From Sinohyriopsis cumingii (lineage: Eukaryota; Mollusca; Bivalvia; Unionida; Unionidae): a stretch of DNA of 64,000 nt. The notes under the pieces were generated by a model that worked only from the letters and a program-made list of their open reading frames with translations, was not told the DNA's origin and did not search any database. Of this stretch, positions 34,010 through 47,319 are shown piece by piece (position 1 is the first letter of the stretch; each line of letters opens with the position of its first letter). The stretch covers positions 33,096,644 to 33,160,643 of the forward strand of contig CM068831.1 in the NCBI GenBank assembly GCA_028554795.2, read 5' to 3'. Position numbers and translations under genes: made by a program.

Positions 34010-35015
34010 TATTAACATGGTTACCATGGTGGCCAAACTTTATGTAATAACGGCAGCAGTTTCGTTTAGGACCAACAAGATATGACAAAAATCTTCTGGT
34101 GAAAAAGACCATGCTGATAACAAAAGAACAATTAAGAAAAAGTAGCAATATCAAGATGTTAATGATGGCCATCATGGCGAACAACGCTGGATGGCAGATA
34201 TGCATCATTTACATTTAGGTCCAACTAGACACCATAAGAAATATTCTAGTGAAAATCCCATGTTGATATGACTTCCTATTTAAGACTAGTAGTGAAAACA
34301 AGATTCTCAAAATTATTGCCAAAGTGGCTTTTTGTTAAATTGGCACTATTTTCATTCAGGACTAACAAGACATCAAAATAAGAATTTTGGTGAAAATTCA
34401 ATGCTGATAAGATCAATCAAAAGAAGTTGTTGTTGTTGTTGTTGTAGGGTTTAACAACATTTTTCAGCACACGATAGGCTATACATGGCGGCCAGTGGAG
34501 GAAGAAACCGGGAAAACCCCAGAAAGAACCACCAACCTATGAGAAGCTACTGGCAAGCTTTCTCACATACCCACTTTGGCCAAATCCAAGGCTCGAACTC
34601 ATACAGACAGAGGTTAGATGGCAGTGATCCGTAACAGAGGGCGCTTTAGACCACTCGGGGCCCCCCAAAAGAAGTAACAGTGACAAGGTCATCATGGTGG
34701 TCAATGGCGGCCCAATTTGTGGTTATAATGGCTCTATTTTCATTGAGGACCCATTAACCAACTAGACTCCACAAGAAGTCTTCTAGTGAATACACAATAT
34801 TGATATGACTATCATTCCTGGAGGAGAGATAACAAGATTTTCAAGATGGTCATCGAGATGGCAGTATTGGATATCCAAACAGCACCACATTCATTCAGGA
34901 ACAATAGTCCCGGGATTGATGTATTTCTGAAGTTTCATCACAACCTTCCCATTAAGTTTAGTAGTAACAATAACAAACTTGAGCTAATGGATGGACAGAC
35001 AAAAGACAACCAGCA
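34010..35015. repeat. Dispersed repeat D, tandem array of about five units
   Basis: Successive diverged units carry ATGGTGGCCA, TTTAGGACCAACAAGA, TCTGGTGAAAA, and GATATGAC blocks. The last unit ends with a distinct terminus (AAGTTTCATCACAACC ... GATGGACAGACAAAAGACAA) that is also seen at the end of the 54-kb copy. A SINE interrupts it at 34428-34665. Confidence 0.7.
34428..34665 (-). mobile_element. SINE family 1, near full-length
   Basis: (GTT)n tail, AGGGTTTAACAACATTTTTC core, and a tRNA-like head ending CACTCGGGGCCC. Exact 10-bp duplication CAAAAGAAGT (34418-34427 and 34666-34675). Inserted within dispersed repeat D. Confidence 0.9.
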
Positions 35016-35490
35016 AAACCAGCAAAAAAAGGACATTCATTAAAATTATAACAAAAGCAACATTGTATTTTGATGTATCTTATGAAAACTATTAAACTTT
35101 ACATAAATTTATATAGGTACTTGGATCTGTCACTCATTGCAAAAATTATTCCACTTGTAACCTTGCAAACAAAATCTAAAAAATGAATAGTGTAATAAAC
35201 ATATTATTTTGTTCCAATTATCATGAATGTCATCCCAATGCTATTCACAAAATAAGTTTGGCTTACAAATTACTGACATGAATACCTTTCAAAATCCTTT
35301 TAGCACTTTTAGTATATACAATGTGTGTACTTATCTGCTGCATTATGAAATACTCTTGTTTTGCCATGCATGTGAAACAGCTCATACAGAGCTAGTGTAT
35401 TATGTATTTTTACCAGACCACAATGTAAAATATCTTGTATTAAATTGCATTTTAACAAAGACGTTAAACTATCGGATTTAAACCACTTAC

Positions 35491-35601
35491 CTTCAATTTC
35501 TTGCTTCTTTCTCTTCTTTATACAGACAATCGCAATAATAATTGCAACGATAACCACCACACCACCAATTACAATTCCAATGATCATCCCAGTTGTGGAA
35601 T
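35491..35601 (-). CDS. Ig-receptor gene, transmembrane exon
   Basis: 111 nt, phase 1 at both ends. The acceptor TTGCTTACCTCCAG precedes base 35601; the donor GTAAGT follows base 35491. It encodes a short extracellular tail STTG, a 23-residue hydrophobic helix starting MIIGIVIGGVVVIVA and ending AIVCI, then a basic stop-transfer cluster KKRKKQEIE. Hydrophobic then Lys/Arg is the positive-inside order for a type I protein with its C-terminus in the cytoplasm, which agrees with Ig domains upstream and tyrosine motifs downstream. Glycines in GIVIGG could favour helix packing. Confidence 0.92.
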
Positions 35602-38600
35602 CTGGAGGTAAGCAACAACAAAAAATTAATTAAAACTCATTTATAAACGTATTCCATTGGTAATCAGCATAAACTAAGATTTGCCGTTGGATAATGTGCC
35701 AGTAGACCAGACAGTCTAACTGGTTTGATGAATTCTCATGTCAACCATATTGTAAAAGATAAACTATAAAGACACTGGATGACAGATGAATAATGACTTT
35801 CCTAATTACAAAGCGAAAGCAATTTTTCACAGGAGTTACTTCCCATTGAGTAATAAGCAGGACAAAAACAAATGTTTCTTTCGCACTCAGTGGATGCCAT
35901 GCTAAAAATTTCAGTCATTTTTTATCCATTTTATTAGCAAATGGTATAATGTTAAATACCTTCTATTATAGCAAATGTTGTATTAAGTTGAATCCTTTCA
36001 ATTATTCATGTACACCACTCCCTCAATAACTCACGCCCTGATAACTCGTGAACCCACTTATAACGCAGGGTCATGTATGGATCCCATCTTTTAAACCAGA
36101 AAATACCAAAAAACTGATCCCTATTTGTTGAACATTTAGAAAATCCAGATCAAAATTAGTAACGGAAACTTTGATATATTGCTCGTTTTTTTCGTCGAAA
36201 CACTAGATAGGACCTGGAAATTTTAATCAACATTATGAAATATCAACTTTAAAAAGAAGTCACACAATTTGTTATATTTTCTTTCCAAACGACATTCTTT
36301 GTACACCGTAATTAACGATATTCAAGGAAATTTTGATCAATGAAAATCTCACACCTAGTGGAGGTAGTACTTTAATAAATACCAATTAAACAAATTTGTT
36401 TATCAATTGAAATTTGTTCTCAAGTTCTATCTTTAAGTTCCTTTTAAGTGTAATCATCATAAATGCAATGTGTTCTCCTGTAATTAAACATAAAATGTGT
36501 CAATCTACCATAACAGCTATGTTGGCGAGCGTTTCTCTGAGAACATATTTAAGTGCTGACCGTGTTTTGATATCTGACTAGCAGAAGCATTTGTTGTATT
36601 GTTGCATTAAATAAAATGCAGGCCTCCTTTTCTAATATCATGTTAATTATGCCATTTGAATCAAATAAAGGAGGTGGAATTTAAAAAAACTTAAGGCATA
36701 CAAATCCTACATGCTTAAGAACCAGCAGCCCTGGTCGTATGTCGGGTAACTCATTTCAGGTGATTAATTGAACACTGTTATAAATTTCATTGTGTATGTA
36801 ATCTAATTAAACTATCTTAAATTAACCTACTCAATCATGACTGTGAGTAAAGACAGCAAGGCAACCAACTGAAATGAGTTCTTCGTAAAACAAAACAAGA
36901 GCTTTGTTTCACAGATATGGACCATTGCAGGGAAAACAAGTTTAAAATAATTCCTGAATTCACACTCAGAGATATCCTCAAGGATGATACAAAGTTTCAC
37001 TGTTACCATGGTTCCCATGCTTTTCTAAATATACATTTCCAGGTCTTTTCCAGGTTTTTTTCCAGGATGAAATTCATTTTTTCAAGGTTAACATATGACC
37101 ATTACTGAATGGAATTAAAGATCATTTTGGATTATAAAACATGCATTTTCCAAATCTGAAGATGTTTCTCTTTCCAGACTGTCAGAAAAGATAATCATGT
37201 ACAAAACCACAAAATTAGTCACACGAAAAAATCTGACTATATTCCTATAAATTGTCATTTAAAGCCATTTCAAAATACAGAATACAAATTCTTACTTCAC
37301 TTTGCTGACCTGTATTATGTTGCTCCGTGGAAACAACATAATGAGCATAAATTATTTTGTTTCCTTTCAAACCTTTAATTCTAAAGAGTTCTAGAGCAAT
37401 ATATGTGCATGTTATACAAAGTAAACATTTCCTATCACAGTATGAAAACCCCCAATAAATGCAAAGTATTAGAATCTTATCTTGTAACAAAAAAGTTTAA
37501 CCCAGAATTTGTGTGTGCCAATAAAATCTCAAACAAGATTTTTCAACCAACCTAAACTCCTTACAATGATTTGGTTAAAAATTCCATCATTTAAAGACAT
37601 TTATAAAAGGGTTGATGTAAATTTGGACAAAAGACCTTCACAATTATATTTTGTTGTATAAACAAGGGCTGAAATGTCTGTAAAATCAACTTCTCTTCAT
37701 GTAGTTCAATAAACCAGTCACCAAACCTGTATTAATACATGGGATCTTATTAATTCCTAATATATAACAAAAGGGATGACAATTTCCCATTTCTCCTCCA
37801 GTCCATTTAAGATCTGAAACCAATGCTTCAAGCTACAAGTCACTGCGTAATAATTTCATACCCAAGATCTGCTCAGAGATTTGACATTTTTCTAATCCAG
37901 GTTTCCTCCGAATATTCCAACCAAATTTTCACAGTTAGACATTTAGGATGGAGTGTGGGTTCAGAACCATTACATATAAAAATGTGGACTCTACCGCCAC
38001 CATAAGATAGCTTACCAGCAGGTCTAGCAAATTTAAACAATGTTTTATCGACTTATACATGAAATTGATAGGAAAATTATTTGTAAAAAAATGGCAAGTA
38101 TTATAATCATTCTGTATTTAATCTGCTGACAAGATGAAACTCAGTATAGATGAAACCTGACCAGGTACTCGCCATTTGCGTTAATAGTCACATGACTTCA
38201 CAAATCTCAAACAACGACATCGGAAGCCCAATAGTCACGTGATATCAACAACAAACTCCTGTCAATGTTGTTGTACAAAATTTCAATTATATTAAATGAA
38301 AGTCTGATACCTTTTGTAAGAACCAGAAAGAACTCAACATTCTTATTTCGAAAACAACTACAAGAAACTTGGCCAGTCTGATTCATCAAGCAAAGTAGTC
38401 TGGTTCCCTGCTTCACATGCTCCCTGCATGAGTGAGCACATGTCAACGTGGCAGCCACGTGATACAACAGAACTCCGGAAGTTGGTCTCGGAATAAATAT
38501 AGATCATTTTAAGCCCTTTTGTTTTTGTATTTTTATTTCAATGACTTTAATGTTTTTTTCTACAATATTTGAAACTGAGGGTTGTGAGATTGTGTGTTCT

Positions 38601-38890
38601 CATGTGACTAGCAATCAAAAGAGCTCAAATTTCATAAACGCATTAGTTTTATTGTCGTTCAGCAGATTAAAGATATAACAATTTTAATACTCACAATTTC
38701 TGAGAAAATAAATAATTTTCATATCGATTTCATCCAGGTATAAATTGATTTAACAACGTTTAAGTTTGCTAGCCATCTGCTAACCAGCTATACTTTAACA
38801 CAACCATGTTGGCCTCTTGTGATGCATGACTTTTTTCATACCTTCCATAAAAATAAAGAAGGAAGGATATCGAGCTGTGAAACAAAGTCT
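35602..38890 (-). other. Intron sequence, nothing recognised
   Basis: Left part of the intron between the stalk and transmembrane exons. No exon or complete mobile element was identified. A partial copy of the fold-back element of 41010 occurs at 38397. Confidence 0.5.
38397..38428. repeat. Partial copy of the TAGTCTGGTTCCC fold-back element
   Basis: TAGTCTGGTTCCCTGCTTCA matches the left end of the 41010-41082 element (TAGTCTGGTTCCCTGTTTCA) at 19 of 20. No matching right end is present. Confidence 0.6.
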
Positions 38891-38891
38891 A

Positions 38892-40606
38892 CAGTAGTCC
38901 CCCTCTTTAAGCCACCCCTATTGCAGCAGGGAAGTGGCCTTATAATGAGGGTGACCTTTCTAGAGGGCTTTGATAAATGCGAATAGTAAATACATGTACA
39001 TATGAAGAAAGTCACAAGTACATTGGATTCTAAAACATTCAATATTTTCATTAAAAAATCATATGCATGTTGTGAAATAAATGTAAAACAAACTGTTTCA
39101 TCATTTTCAAAAGAATGTTATGAATAACCATTGATATAGTTTTAAACTGTCTTTATAATTATGTTACAGATCACATCATCTGTTACTTTGTTGGTGACAG
39201 TCTAAAAAACAAACCAATATCGTCACAATTAAAAACATCCTTGCTATCATATTCCCTGCAAATATCGTTTAGTCTTTTGTTCCAATCTTGGACAACTTCA
39301 TTATTAACATCAGCTGCTTCTCCACTAAGGACAGAACACTTAACATTGTGTCGGACTTGATATCTGTGCAGCTGTCCCTTACTTACGGTAAAGTTGTCAT
39401 ATCCCATTTCAACTGACAAAATTGTTGCTTTTTGTTGGATCATTCAACCGGTGAGTGGAATTTCTAAGCATGTGCAGTGCAAAACCATTCAAAAACCTTG
39501 TCATTCAAATCAGGATACAAACATCTCTTGGTTCAAACAATCTTCCTTCCTCTGTCCATTTCACCTTCCCACTTCTGCAGCATTGTTTCCTTATCTTTCA
39601 AGATATTGTTTATTGAAGTCTTTCTGATTAGTTTTCTGCAAGGATCCTCGACCCTCCCCCACTTTTCGGTCAGTTGAATTACTGTCACTTTCTCTTCTAA
39701 ACTGAGAATTATTCGTTTCCTCGATGACATGTTGAATTTTTTGCAGTAAGTTATTCATTTTGCCAACTACAATACTGGTAAAACAATTTTTTATGCAACT
39801 AAACAAATTGCCGTGTGTTTTTTAAGGAAGTGATCTTGTCATGTGATTTGTTAGTTGCAGTCTGGTACCCTATTGTTTTTATACATTTCTTTACACTGAG
39901 TGAGAGAAGCCAAAACGGCTTCGATATGTACCATTAACATCACACAGATTTGACCTCGCAGCCGTTAGGATTACTAATCTCAACAAATATTGTCAGTTAA
40001 GTAATAGCCACTAATTGTTAAAGTGAACAAGCTCAACATCTTACTAAGAGAAGCCATAAAGGCTATCAAACCATTTTCCTGCTGACATATGTATTGTACA
40101 TCGATGCTGCCACTTTTCAGCTGTTCCTACAATTATCAGAGTGACCAAACCGGACATCTTATGATAGCATAGCAATAAGGTGCTAATTGGATTACATGTA
40201 CTTACTCTTTTGTATGGATTAAAATTTGAGTCTTTCTTGGCTTTATGGAATAAATGTGCTTCTTGTGAGGCGTTAATGATATAATATTAACCTTAGTGGT
40301 ACATGTACTTTAGTCAACACTTCTTTCAGTAATGAAAACCCGACATCGGGAAACAGAAATCAGATTACTTAACACACGCTATGAATAAAATACTGGTTCT
40401 AGATACATATTAAAATAAAAAAAGCAGCCGCTTGTGAGGAATAAATTTTATATTACTGCACTAATATGCTGGCCGCTTAGTCGTGTTAGCCTGGTGGCCT
40501 TTCATGAGGGGTACTTTTGAACACAAACTTGGTGGTGCCAACGGATTCTGGATGTAAGGAGCAGGTGGCCGCTGGTCGGAGGGGCCGTTCAAGAGGGGGA
40601 CTACTG
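38892..40606 (-). mobile_element. Internally deleted Tigger/pogo DNA transposon
   Basis: TIRs: left CAGTAGTCCCCCTCTTTAA, right (complement) CAGTAGTCCCCCTCTTGAA. TA dinucleotides flank both ends (38890-38891 and 40607-40608). Length 1715 bp. The CAGT-type TIR, TA target and a CENP-B-like transposase N-terminus together place it in the Tc1/mariner Tigger/pogo group. It carries only the first part of the transposase, on the minus strand, so it could move only with help. It lies in the intron between the stalk and transmembrane exons of the Ig gene. Confidence 0.92.
39187..39730 (-). pseudogene. Tigger/pogo transposase, N-terminal remnant
   Basis: The first frame begins at base 39730 with MSSRKRIILSLEEKVTVIQL and continues KTSINNILKDKETMLQKWE, the CENP-B-type N-terminal helix-turn-helix. 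After a broken stretch a second frame has MIQQKATILSVEMGYDNFTV, LSGEAADVNNEVVQDWNKRL and DVFNCDDIGLFFRLSP, the second DNA-binding helix set and the start of the catalytic domain. The first Asp of the DDE triad falls in the D-V-F-N-x-D-E motif, here NCDD with Glu changed to Asp. Everything after FFRLSP is deleted. An intervening insertion and frameshift near 39530 add to the damage. Confidence 0.88.
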
Positions 40607-41009
40607 TACTAAATGAATCCAATCCACTGAGCGTTTGGATTGTCTCAACAAATATATTTATGGCAAGCACCCAAATGATCCATACTGCAACCTCCTAATA
40701 TTCTGGTTAGAACTCGATAAGTTCAGTTATGACTCAATTACGAAATTGTTTCGCGCATCTAGTGAAAAATTCCTGGGGTTTTCCTGACTTTCATCAATAT
40801 TTGCTAAATTCAAGGACTTTATAATTTCTCCTGACTTTTTCCTGATTTCCCGGTAGCGTGGGAACCCTGTGTTACTTGCAATGAAATCATGTCATCAATA
40901 TTTATCTATCAGAACAATTCAAAAATTGAGGTTCGACGCAAACTACCGTCTCAAGAAATGTTGCATTTTTTTAATAAAAAGGAATCTTGTTTGGCAGTGT
41001 TATCAACAA

Positions 41010-41082
41010 CTAGTCTGGTTCCCTGTTTCATAGACTCCTTGTTTTGCAAAATACTAAACACACCACTCTGGGAACCAGACTA
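41010..41082. mobile_element. 73-bp fold-back MITE with 8-bp target duplication
   Basis: Perfect 13-bp inverted ends, TAGTCTGGTTCCC and GGGAACCAGACTA, flanked by exact ATCAACAA at 41002-41009 and 41083-41090. An 8-bp duplication suggests a hAT-type mechanism. It is too short to code. Confidence 0.7.
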
Positions 41083-41254
41083 ATCAACAAAACATAAAGC
41101 CTGGATGTAATAAATGAATGTTTTTGCGTAGAGTGTTGGTTGTTGAAACCAGCTGGAATCATGTTATCAATCTTTCAGATGTTGGATATTTTGAAAATAA
41201 ATTTAATTTATACAGAATAACTAATAACTTCATCGGAAATAGCACTTTATTGAC

Positions 41255-41450
41255 AATTATTCTCGATGTGATTATAAAACAAGGATTCAGTTATAAACAG
41301 CCCAGTTCCCCCTCCCCCCAGCCCACGGTTCTCTCGATGTCTAGTGGATGTTTTGGAGGTCCCTCGGTAATTCATGCCCTCGCTTATAGTGCGGTCTGTT
41401 TTTGGAACCCGATGTGTGTGAGTTGCCAAGAGAGAAGTGTAGTTTCATTG
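41255..41450. repeat. Dispersed repeat E, copy 1
   Basis: Shares order and wording with 61075-61290: GTGATTATAAAACAAG, CAGTTCCCCCTCCCCCCAGC, CTCGATGTCTAGTGG, GCTTATAGTGCGGTCTGTTT and AGTTGCCAAGAGAGAAGTGT. The family is unidentified. Confidence 0.6.
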
Positions 41451-42042
41451 GTATTCATTAATTTAAGAAATGAAAATTAGTGTCCAATGGAAAGGACAAA
41501 TTTCTGCATAAAATGTTTAACCGTAACTCATATAACTAGCAGATCTTCTGTACATTCGAATAGCTGATACTGATGCAAGAAGAAATTAATAGTCGACTGA
41601 CGGTGAGGACACAAGTGCCATATATACTCACATACAAGTCAGATTCAACTGCGCATTATGCACCAGTAGATCTGTGTGTATGCCGACTGTTTGGAATCTA
41701 ACAGCTGAATAAACACAGACCATTATGTGTTATGTGCCAGTGCATTATATAACTACAGATCATGGTCTGTTTGGGTTGCAGCAGGATCTATCTAGCATGC
41801 AAATATGCTTCAAATAATAGTACTTAAAAAAGTCTGCAGTACAAGTAATGAGGCCAATTCTCCAAAAACTGTATTCTGTAGAACATGGTATCATGTATGC
41901 AAGTGGTGTCAAAATAACTGCTCAGATGTACATAACAAAAGTTTTACTGAGACTCAAAACATTGTCGACATGGATTATGAAGTTCACATATCAGATAATA
42001 ACCAATGCTTTTCTTATTGCATAAATTCAAATTTATAATTAC

Positions 42043-42162
42043 CTGCTTGCGATGTGTTATCACCACTAGCTGCATCTGTCCCTGGCTTCTTGGTCACTGA
42101 CACTGTAGAGGAGGAACGTGTAGTAGTAGTAGTAGTAGTGGGGGGTGGGGTGGTTGTTGCCA
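42043..42162 (-). CDS. Ig-receptor gene, Thr/Ser/Pro-rich stalk exon
   Basis: 120 nt, phase 1 at both ends. The acceptor GTTTTTTTCCTAG precedes base 42162; the donor GTAATT follows base 42043. It encodes ATTTPPPTTTTTTT, RSSSTVSVTKKPGTDAAS and GDNTSQA. Clustered Thr, Ser and Pro is typical of an O-glycosylated, extended stalk holding the Ig domains off the membrane; NTS is a possible N-glycosylation site. The Thr run is encoded by an ACT trinucleotide repeat, so its length may vary between alleles. No cysteines, no folded domain. Confidence 0.88.
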
Positions 42163-45100
42163 CTAGGAAAAAAACATGCAAGAGTATAGGTAATGCTGTA
42201 ACAGTACAGCTCACATGCAGCCATGCAAATCATAACCTGCCAACAGAAGTCAAAATGCAAATTCATGCCCCATTTGAATGCTTTATTTGTAATAATATTT
42301 CAAAAAAAGCACTTCACAAATTTCAAACCCAACTTGAATTTTCAAGCCTGCCTCTATAAATTGCAGAAAGCTGCATGAAGGCAATCTGTAAAGTAATATA
42401 ATGTTGTTGCATTTACAGCCTAAATTTATAATGTGAACATTACATATCATTTAATTAAACTGCTTATTCCAACAAAGTAACTGGGTTAAGCAGATTGATC
42501 CCATTCACTTTGTTAATGGAAACTTTGTGCTTCATTAACATGCATTAGCTTGAATGCCCTAAACATGCTAGACTTTGGGCCAGTGACTATTGAAACAAAT
42601 CAGAGAATTTCTTCCAATGTTTGTGGTCCCTTCTGACAGTGGTTTTGTTTGTTTAGGAATGCCATGCACGCGGCAAATTTAGAAGCTGTTTCACAGCATA
42701 AAAAGGCAAGAACACTGCATGGGAAATTTACGAGACCTTATTTACATTTTGAGTCCTGCAGCAATTATTCATCAACAGAAACTGATGACCATATTAACCG
42801 TTAGACAACATTATCTTCCTCCTCTGTAGAAGAACAATGTGTATGTGGTTGGTGTCCACAAAAATATTATAATTAGGACTAATAAGCAATAAGTGTTGCT
42901 CTTGTGTCCACTGTCTTGTGAACCTAAGGGGGACACCTATTTTAAATGAACAAAGGGAAATAGTAGATAGCACTTAGTGCACTTTGTAGACTACATTGTA
43001 GGACACTTACATTTTGTAATAAATGTTTTAGCAAGTGTTCAAGTAATGTCTGAAAAAAATGACATCTGAATAACTAGCTCACCTGAAATGAGCTACACTA
43101 AGGAATTTTCCATTCCAAATCATTCTCTCATTTAACCTCAGGATTTATTCATTATCCACCAGCATTTATAATAACAATTGTCATTATTGTCTGAATTGCC
43201 TTTCTTTTCAAATTAATAATTTATTCATTAAATGACAGATTGTATATTTGCATCAATGCTGATCCTTTTGTTATTAATTCAACCTCAAAAAAAATTGTTA
43301 TCACCACAGCAATAATATGTAACAACTTTTGTTCTTGCATACACATCTAGTATCTCACTTGACTGACCTATAATGGGTTGTTCCACTTCCTGATCCTACC
43401 AATGCAAATCAGCACATTTGGCTCACCCATTGCAGCCTTCAAAGACATCTCGCTAGCTATTGTGAGTCAATTAAAATTAAGTAATATGCGAAATGGTGGT
43501 TTATACCTGACCTCTAACTTCTGCTAATTCAACTGCCCAAGGGATAGTTTTACATCAGCTCCAATCGTGACTGTTTACCATTTCTTTTAAGATCACTGAA
43601 AATTTTATTTTATTTTCTCGAAACACAATGGTGTCATTGTCATGCCATGCTCCAATCTGATTAAAATCAGATAACAGTTTCACATAGGACAGTGGTGATC
43701 TGGTTTAGACTGCAACATGTTATAGCAGGTATGTCAACAACTTGAAAATACATTTACACATTTCATTATTGCTATCAATGTCTCCTCAGGCAAACTGAAT
43801 TTTTTTCCGTCAAGCTCACTTAAAATACAGGACCGGAATGATCTAAAATTAGAGATGCCCTGGGTGTTGGGCTACCAAATTTTTTTAAGCACTAGACTCC
43901 CATGAACAGTGTTTTATGGAAGAAGTGTTGTATATACATATCAGCATTTAGGTGGATTTTCCAGACTGGCTTTTAGACACGTTTTTAAAGAAAATACCTT
44001 TATGGAGTCGGTTTTGCAGGATTAAAAATGATAAATCTATTTACTATGCATTATGTGCTTTAGATATTCTTTAACCAACAAAAAAGGAAAGTGCAAATAA
44101 CTCAAACAATTCAATTCAATGAGTTGTCTATCTGATCCCCAAATGTCTATGATTTATATTACATAGATATCGATCTAATTGCTGTTCTTAAGTTACATTG
44201 AAGTTTGTTATCATCACAGTAATTTCAAATCCCAAAGGCTTATTAGTCGCATTTGTTTTATGCAAAGTTCAATTTATTTCAAACAGAAAAAACTGTAAAT
44301 ATCCAATCACTGGCAAGCTGCTAGTGCAGCGCTAACAGATTCCTTTTCATCTGGTTAAAATGTTTCAAATAAAAGTTTCATCTGATGATTTTTGTAACAA
44401 GTTCATTTTTTCCTGCCACTGTACCAACTTTTTCTGATCTGTACCTAATACTTTGAATATACTGTTATTCATGTGTATTAATTTTTGTGAATTTTGTTGC
44501 TGCTACAAACGATGACTTTAAAGACCAAATGTAGATGTAAGGAATACCATTTTTTATGAGGTATATCACGTCATTGAGGAACCAATGTACAATTTTGTTG
44601 GTACAAAAGCCCAAAAATATGATACCATCCAAAATAAGTTCCAGTAGAAAAAAAATTAAAACCATTTTTACTTTTCGGATTCTTAACTGTGTAAATTAAT
44701 TTTGTTCTATATAAATATATTTTACTAAATGATAAAGAGTTTTTAATGTTGGAACTTTTTCTAATTGAAATTATATTGGTTACAAATTATCACTGCAGTC
44801 AATTTGATGCCTATTCAATTTACATTTCTAAAGACAAGTACTGAACACAGATCTTATAAAACAACATCATTAGCCTGTGAGTGCAATGGTATAGTTGTTA
44901 TGATACAATTAATAAATTATTCTGTTCTTTTCTATATCCTGCCTTCAGTATTTAACTTGTACAGTCTACTTTTGTTTATCCATCCATTTATCAGATAATC
45001 ATTTAATTGACATATAAGGGAAACATTTATATCATCATTTGCAAATTTGCATATACATTTACGTTTATCCAATACATCTTGGTACCAACAATTTATGATG

Positions 45101-47319
45101 GGTAAACAAGATCAGATATATCTTATTATTTTTATAATCTGAATTTTGATTTACTGTGCCTTTCTAATTGTCACAAATTCACATAGCACTATTAGTGCGT
45201 TATGCACTTTTATTTTTGTTTGTCCCTCTAAAATGGCATGTCCCCTTCAGGTTTGGAATGAGGGAAACAGTGTCCCTTGCACTTGGGATTCGATGTGCAA
45301 CGCTGTGAACATCACTTGTATGTATTGCAAACTATCCACAAAGCCGCTTCAAATTAAGAAATTAATATTGATCCACAGCTAAAAAAATGGTGGATATTTC
45401 TGCTGACATGTCAGCCCTTCAAAAATACACATACAATGGAGAATCTAAATACCGATTTTTCTTAAATGCACTTAAAAACAATGCAAAGCTTCTAAAAGAT
45501 CAAGACAAAAGGAGGTAAAATTCCAGTTCCAGTCCCGAAACATCTGTTACAGATACACAAGATTATTTTTTCTTGACCACCAATGGAAACTGGCGTCTTG
45601 TGCTGCTCTAATCAATACAGCAGAATAATCCCTGCATTTACCATTCATTCAAAGCTTTGTCAGGTAGTCAGATGACAAATGGATTACCTAAACCACACTT
45701 TATACTGTATCTGTCTGAAGACAAGCCCATGCTTGGTTCCAAAACCCCCACCCCTTCCTACAAATGTCTGCCAAATAATCATGAGGATATCTTTAATAAT
45801 AAGCCAACCATTATTTTTGCATTAATTTTTGGGGCTCATCCATTGTCTTTTATGGGAGAAATACTAGGATGAACCTAGGACTCAGGTGTTGCCAAGCCAC
45901 TGTGCTTACAACTTCATCATACAAAGGCTGTATCTGTGCCAATAAATGATCTTTTTATATATAATTATAACCTAAAATCATGCCATAATTATAGACATCA
46001 AGCCTATTTCTGATGTCTTGGCCCTAGTTTTAACAACAATTCATAAAGTTTAAGTCTTGCCTAAGACCTCTGATTACTGAAATTACTGTAAGTTAAGCAT
46101 TTTCATCGGGTATCAATTTTGTATTTGCAACAATCCATAAATTTAAGACCTAAAACTGATTTTTTCTGTTGAATCAAAATTTAACCCACGGTCTATGAAT
46201 TTAGGAACTGATCAAAATGTTATTTTTTAATAAAATGTGCAGCATATAAAGCAAACCCAAGTTTGCATGAAGTCAGAATTATATTTCATGCATAACTTAC
46301 ATTCAAATCCAGCTGAAAAAATCCAGGCTGTATCTGTGACAGATGTTAGGATGAAGACATGCTGTGATTATTACCAAAAAGAGCAAATTAACGACTATAA
46401 TGACTACTAAACCCAAATGTCTCCATAGTTACAGTTTTCTCAACATAAAATCAATACCTGAACCAGACTACTCCCAAAAACCTTTACCATAAACTTGCAA
46501 TATGAAAATTACACAAGAATAATAGGAAGAAAATGGATCAGCATTCTACTTTTTGCTATTTTCAAAGGGAACTATTTCCTATAGTATAGAGGAGTTACCA
46601 AGCTGAAGACAACTATACTATACTCCACCATACAACATATAGGAGGTTAGTTCCCAAAAGATAAGACAATAATGTATTTAGTTAATCACCTGATTCATAT
46701 GACATCATATAATGTCAGCATTAGTAAACAATGCATATCAGAACAAATATAATTCCTGTAGTCAAGCATACAGACATGAAAGACAGACAGAATGAGAAAA
46801 GCAGAAGTAGGCCTAAGGTTTGGGGCCCATTGAGTCCCCATGTCAGGATCCTGTAACTAGTGTGGAAAAATTCCCCATCCAAATTTCTAAAGTCCAATAT
46901 CCAGCTTTTTTCAGAGACTTATATGTCGTTCCCACCAATCATTTCATAATATACAAGCATCAATGCATAAAATACGCAAAACTTCCCTTGGAATATTCAC
47001 ATCTGAAATGCACTAAGACAGTACTGAAGAACTGAGTTTTCTAAGCTGTCCCATCTAACTTGTTGTCTTCATCAGCTACTTCATCTTTTAGTCAAAGATC
47101 ATCCTGCTTCGAGTGTATTTTTGACATCAACTGTCGTAATCATTCCACAATTGTGGCACAATCCACTATAGCCACTATATAGTGTGTGATTTTTGTAAAC
47201 ACTGTTGTGACATTAAATATATGCAACAGTCAATTCTTTTGGAGAATTCAAGGAAATTATCCAATCAGACATGTACTTAGAAAAGAATTTGGGGTTGGGG
47301 GTAAGATATTTGGGGGGGG

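Noticed and set aside
42054..42359. Plus-strand frame with Val run
   Set aside because: Antisense of the Thr-rich stalk exon, whose minus-strand reading has splice sites and phase agreement.
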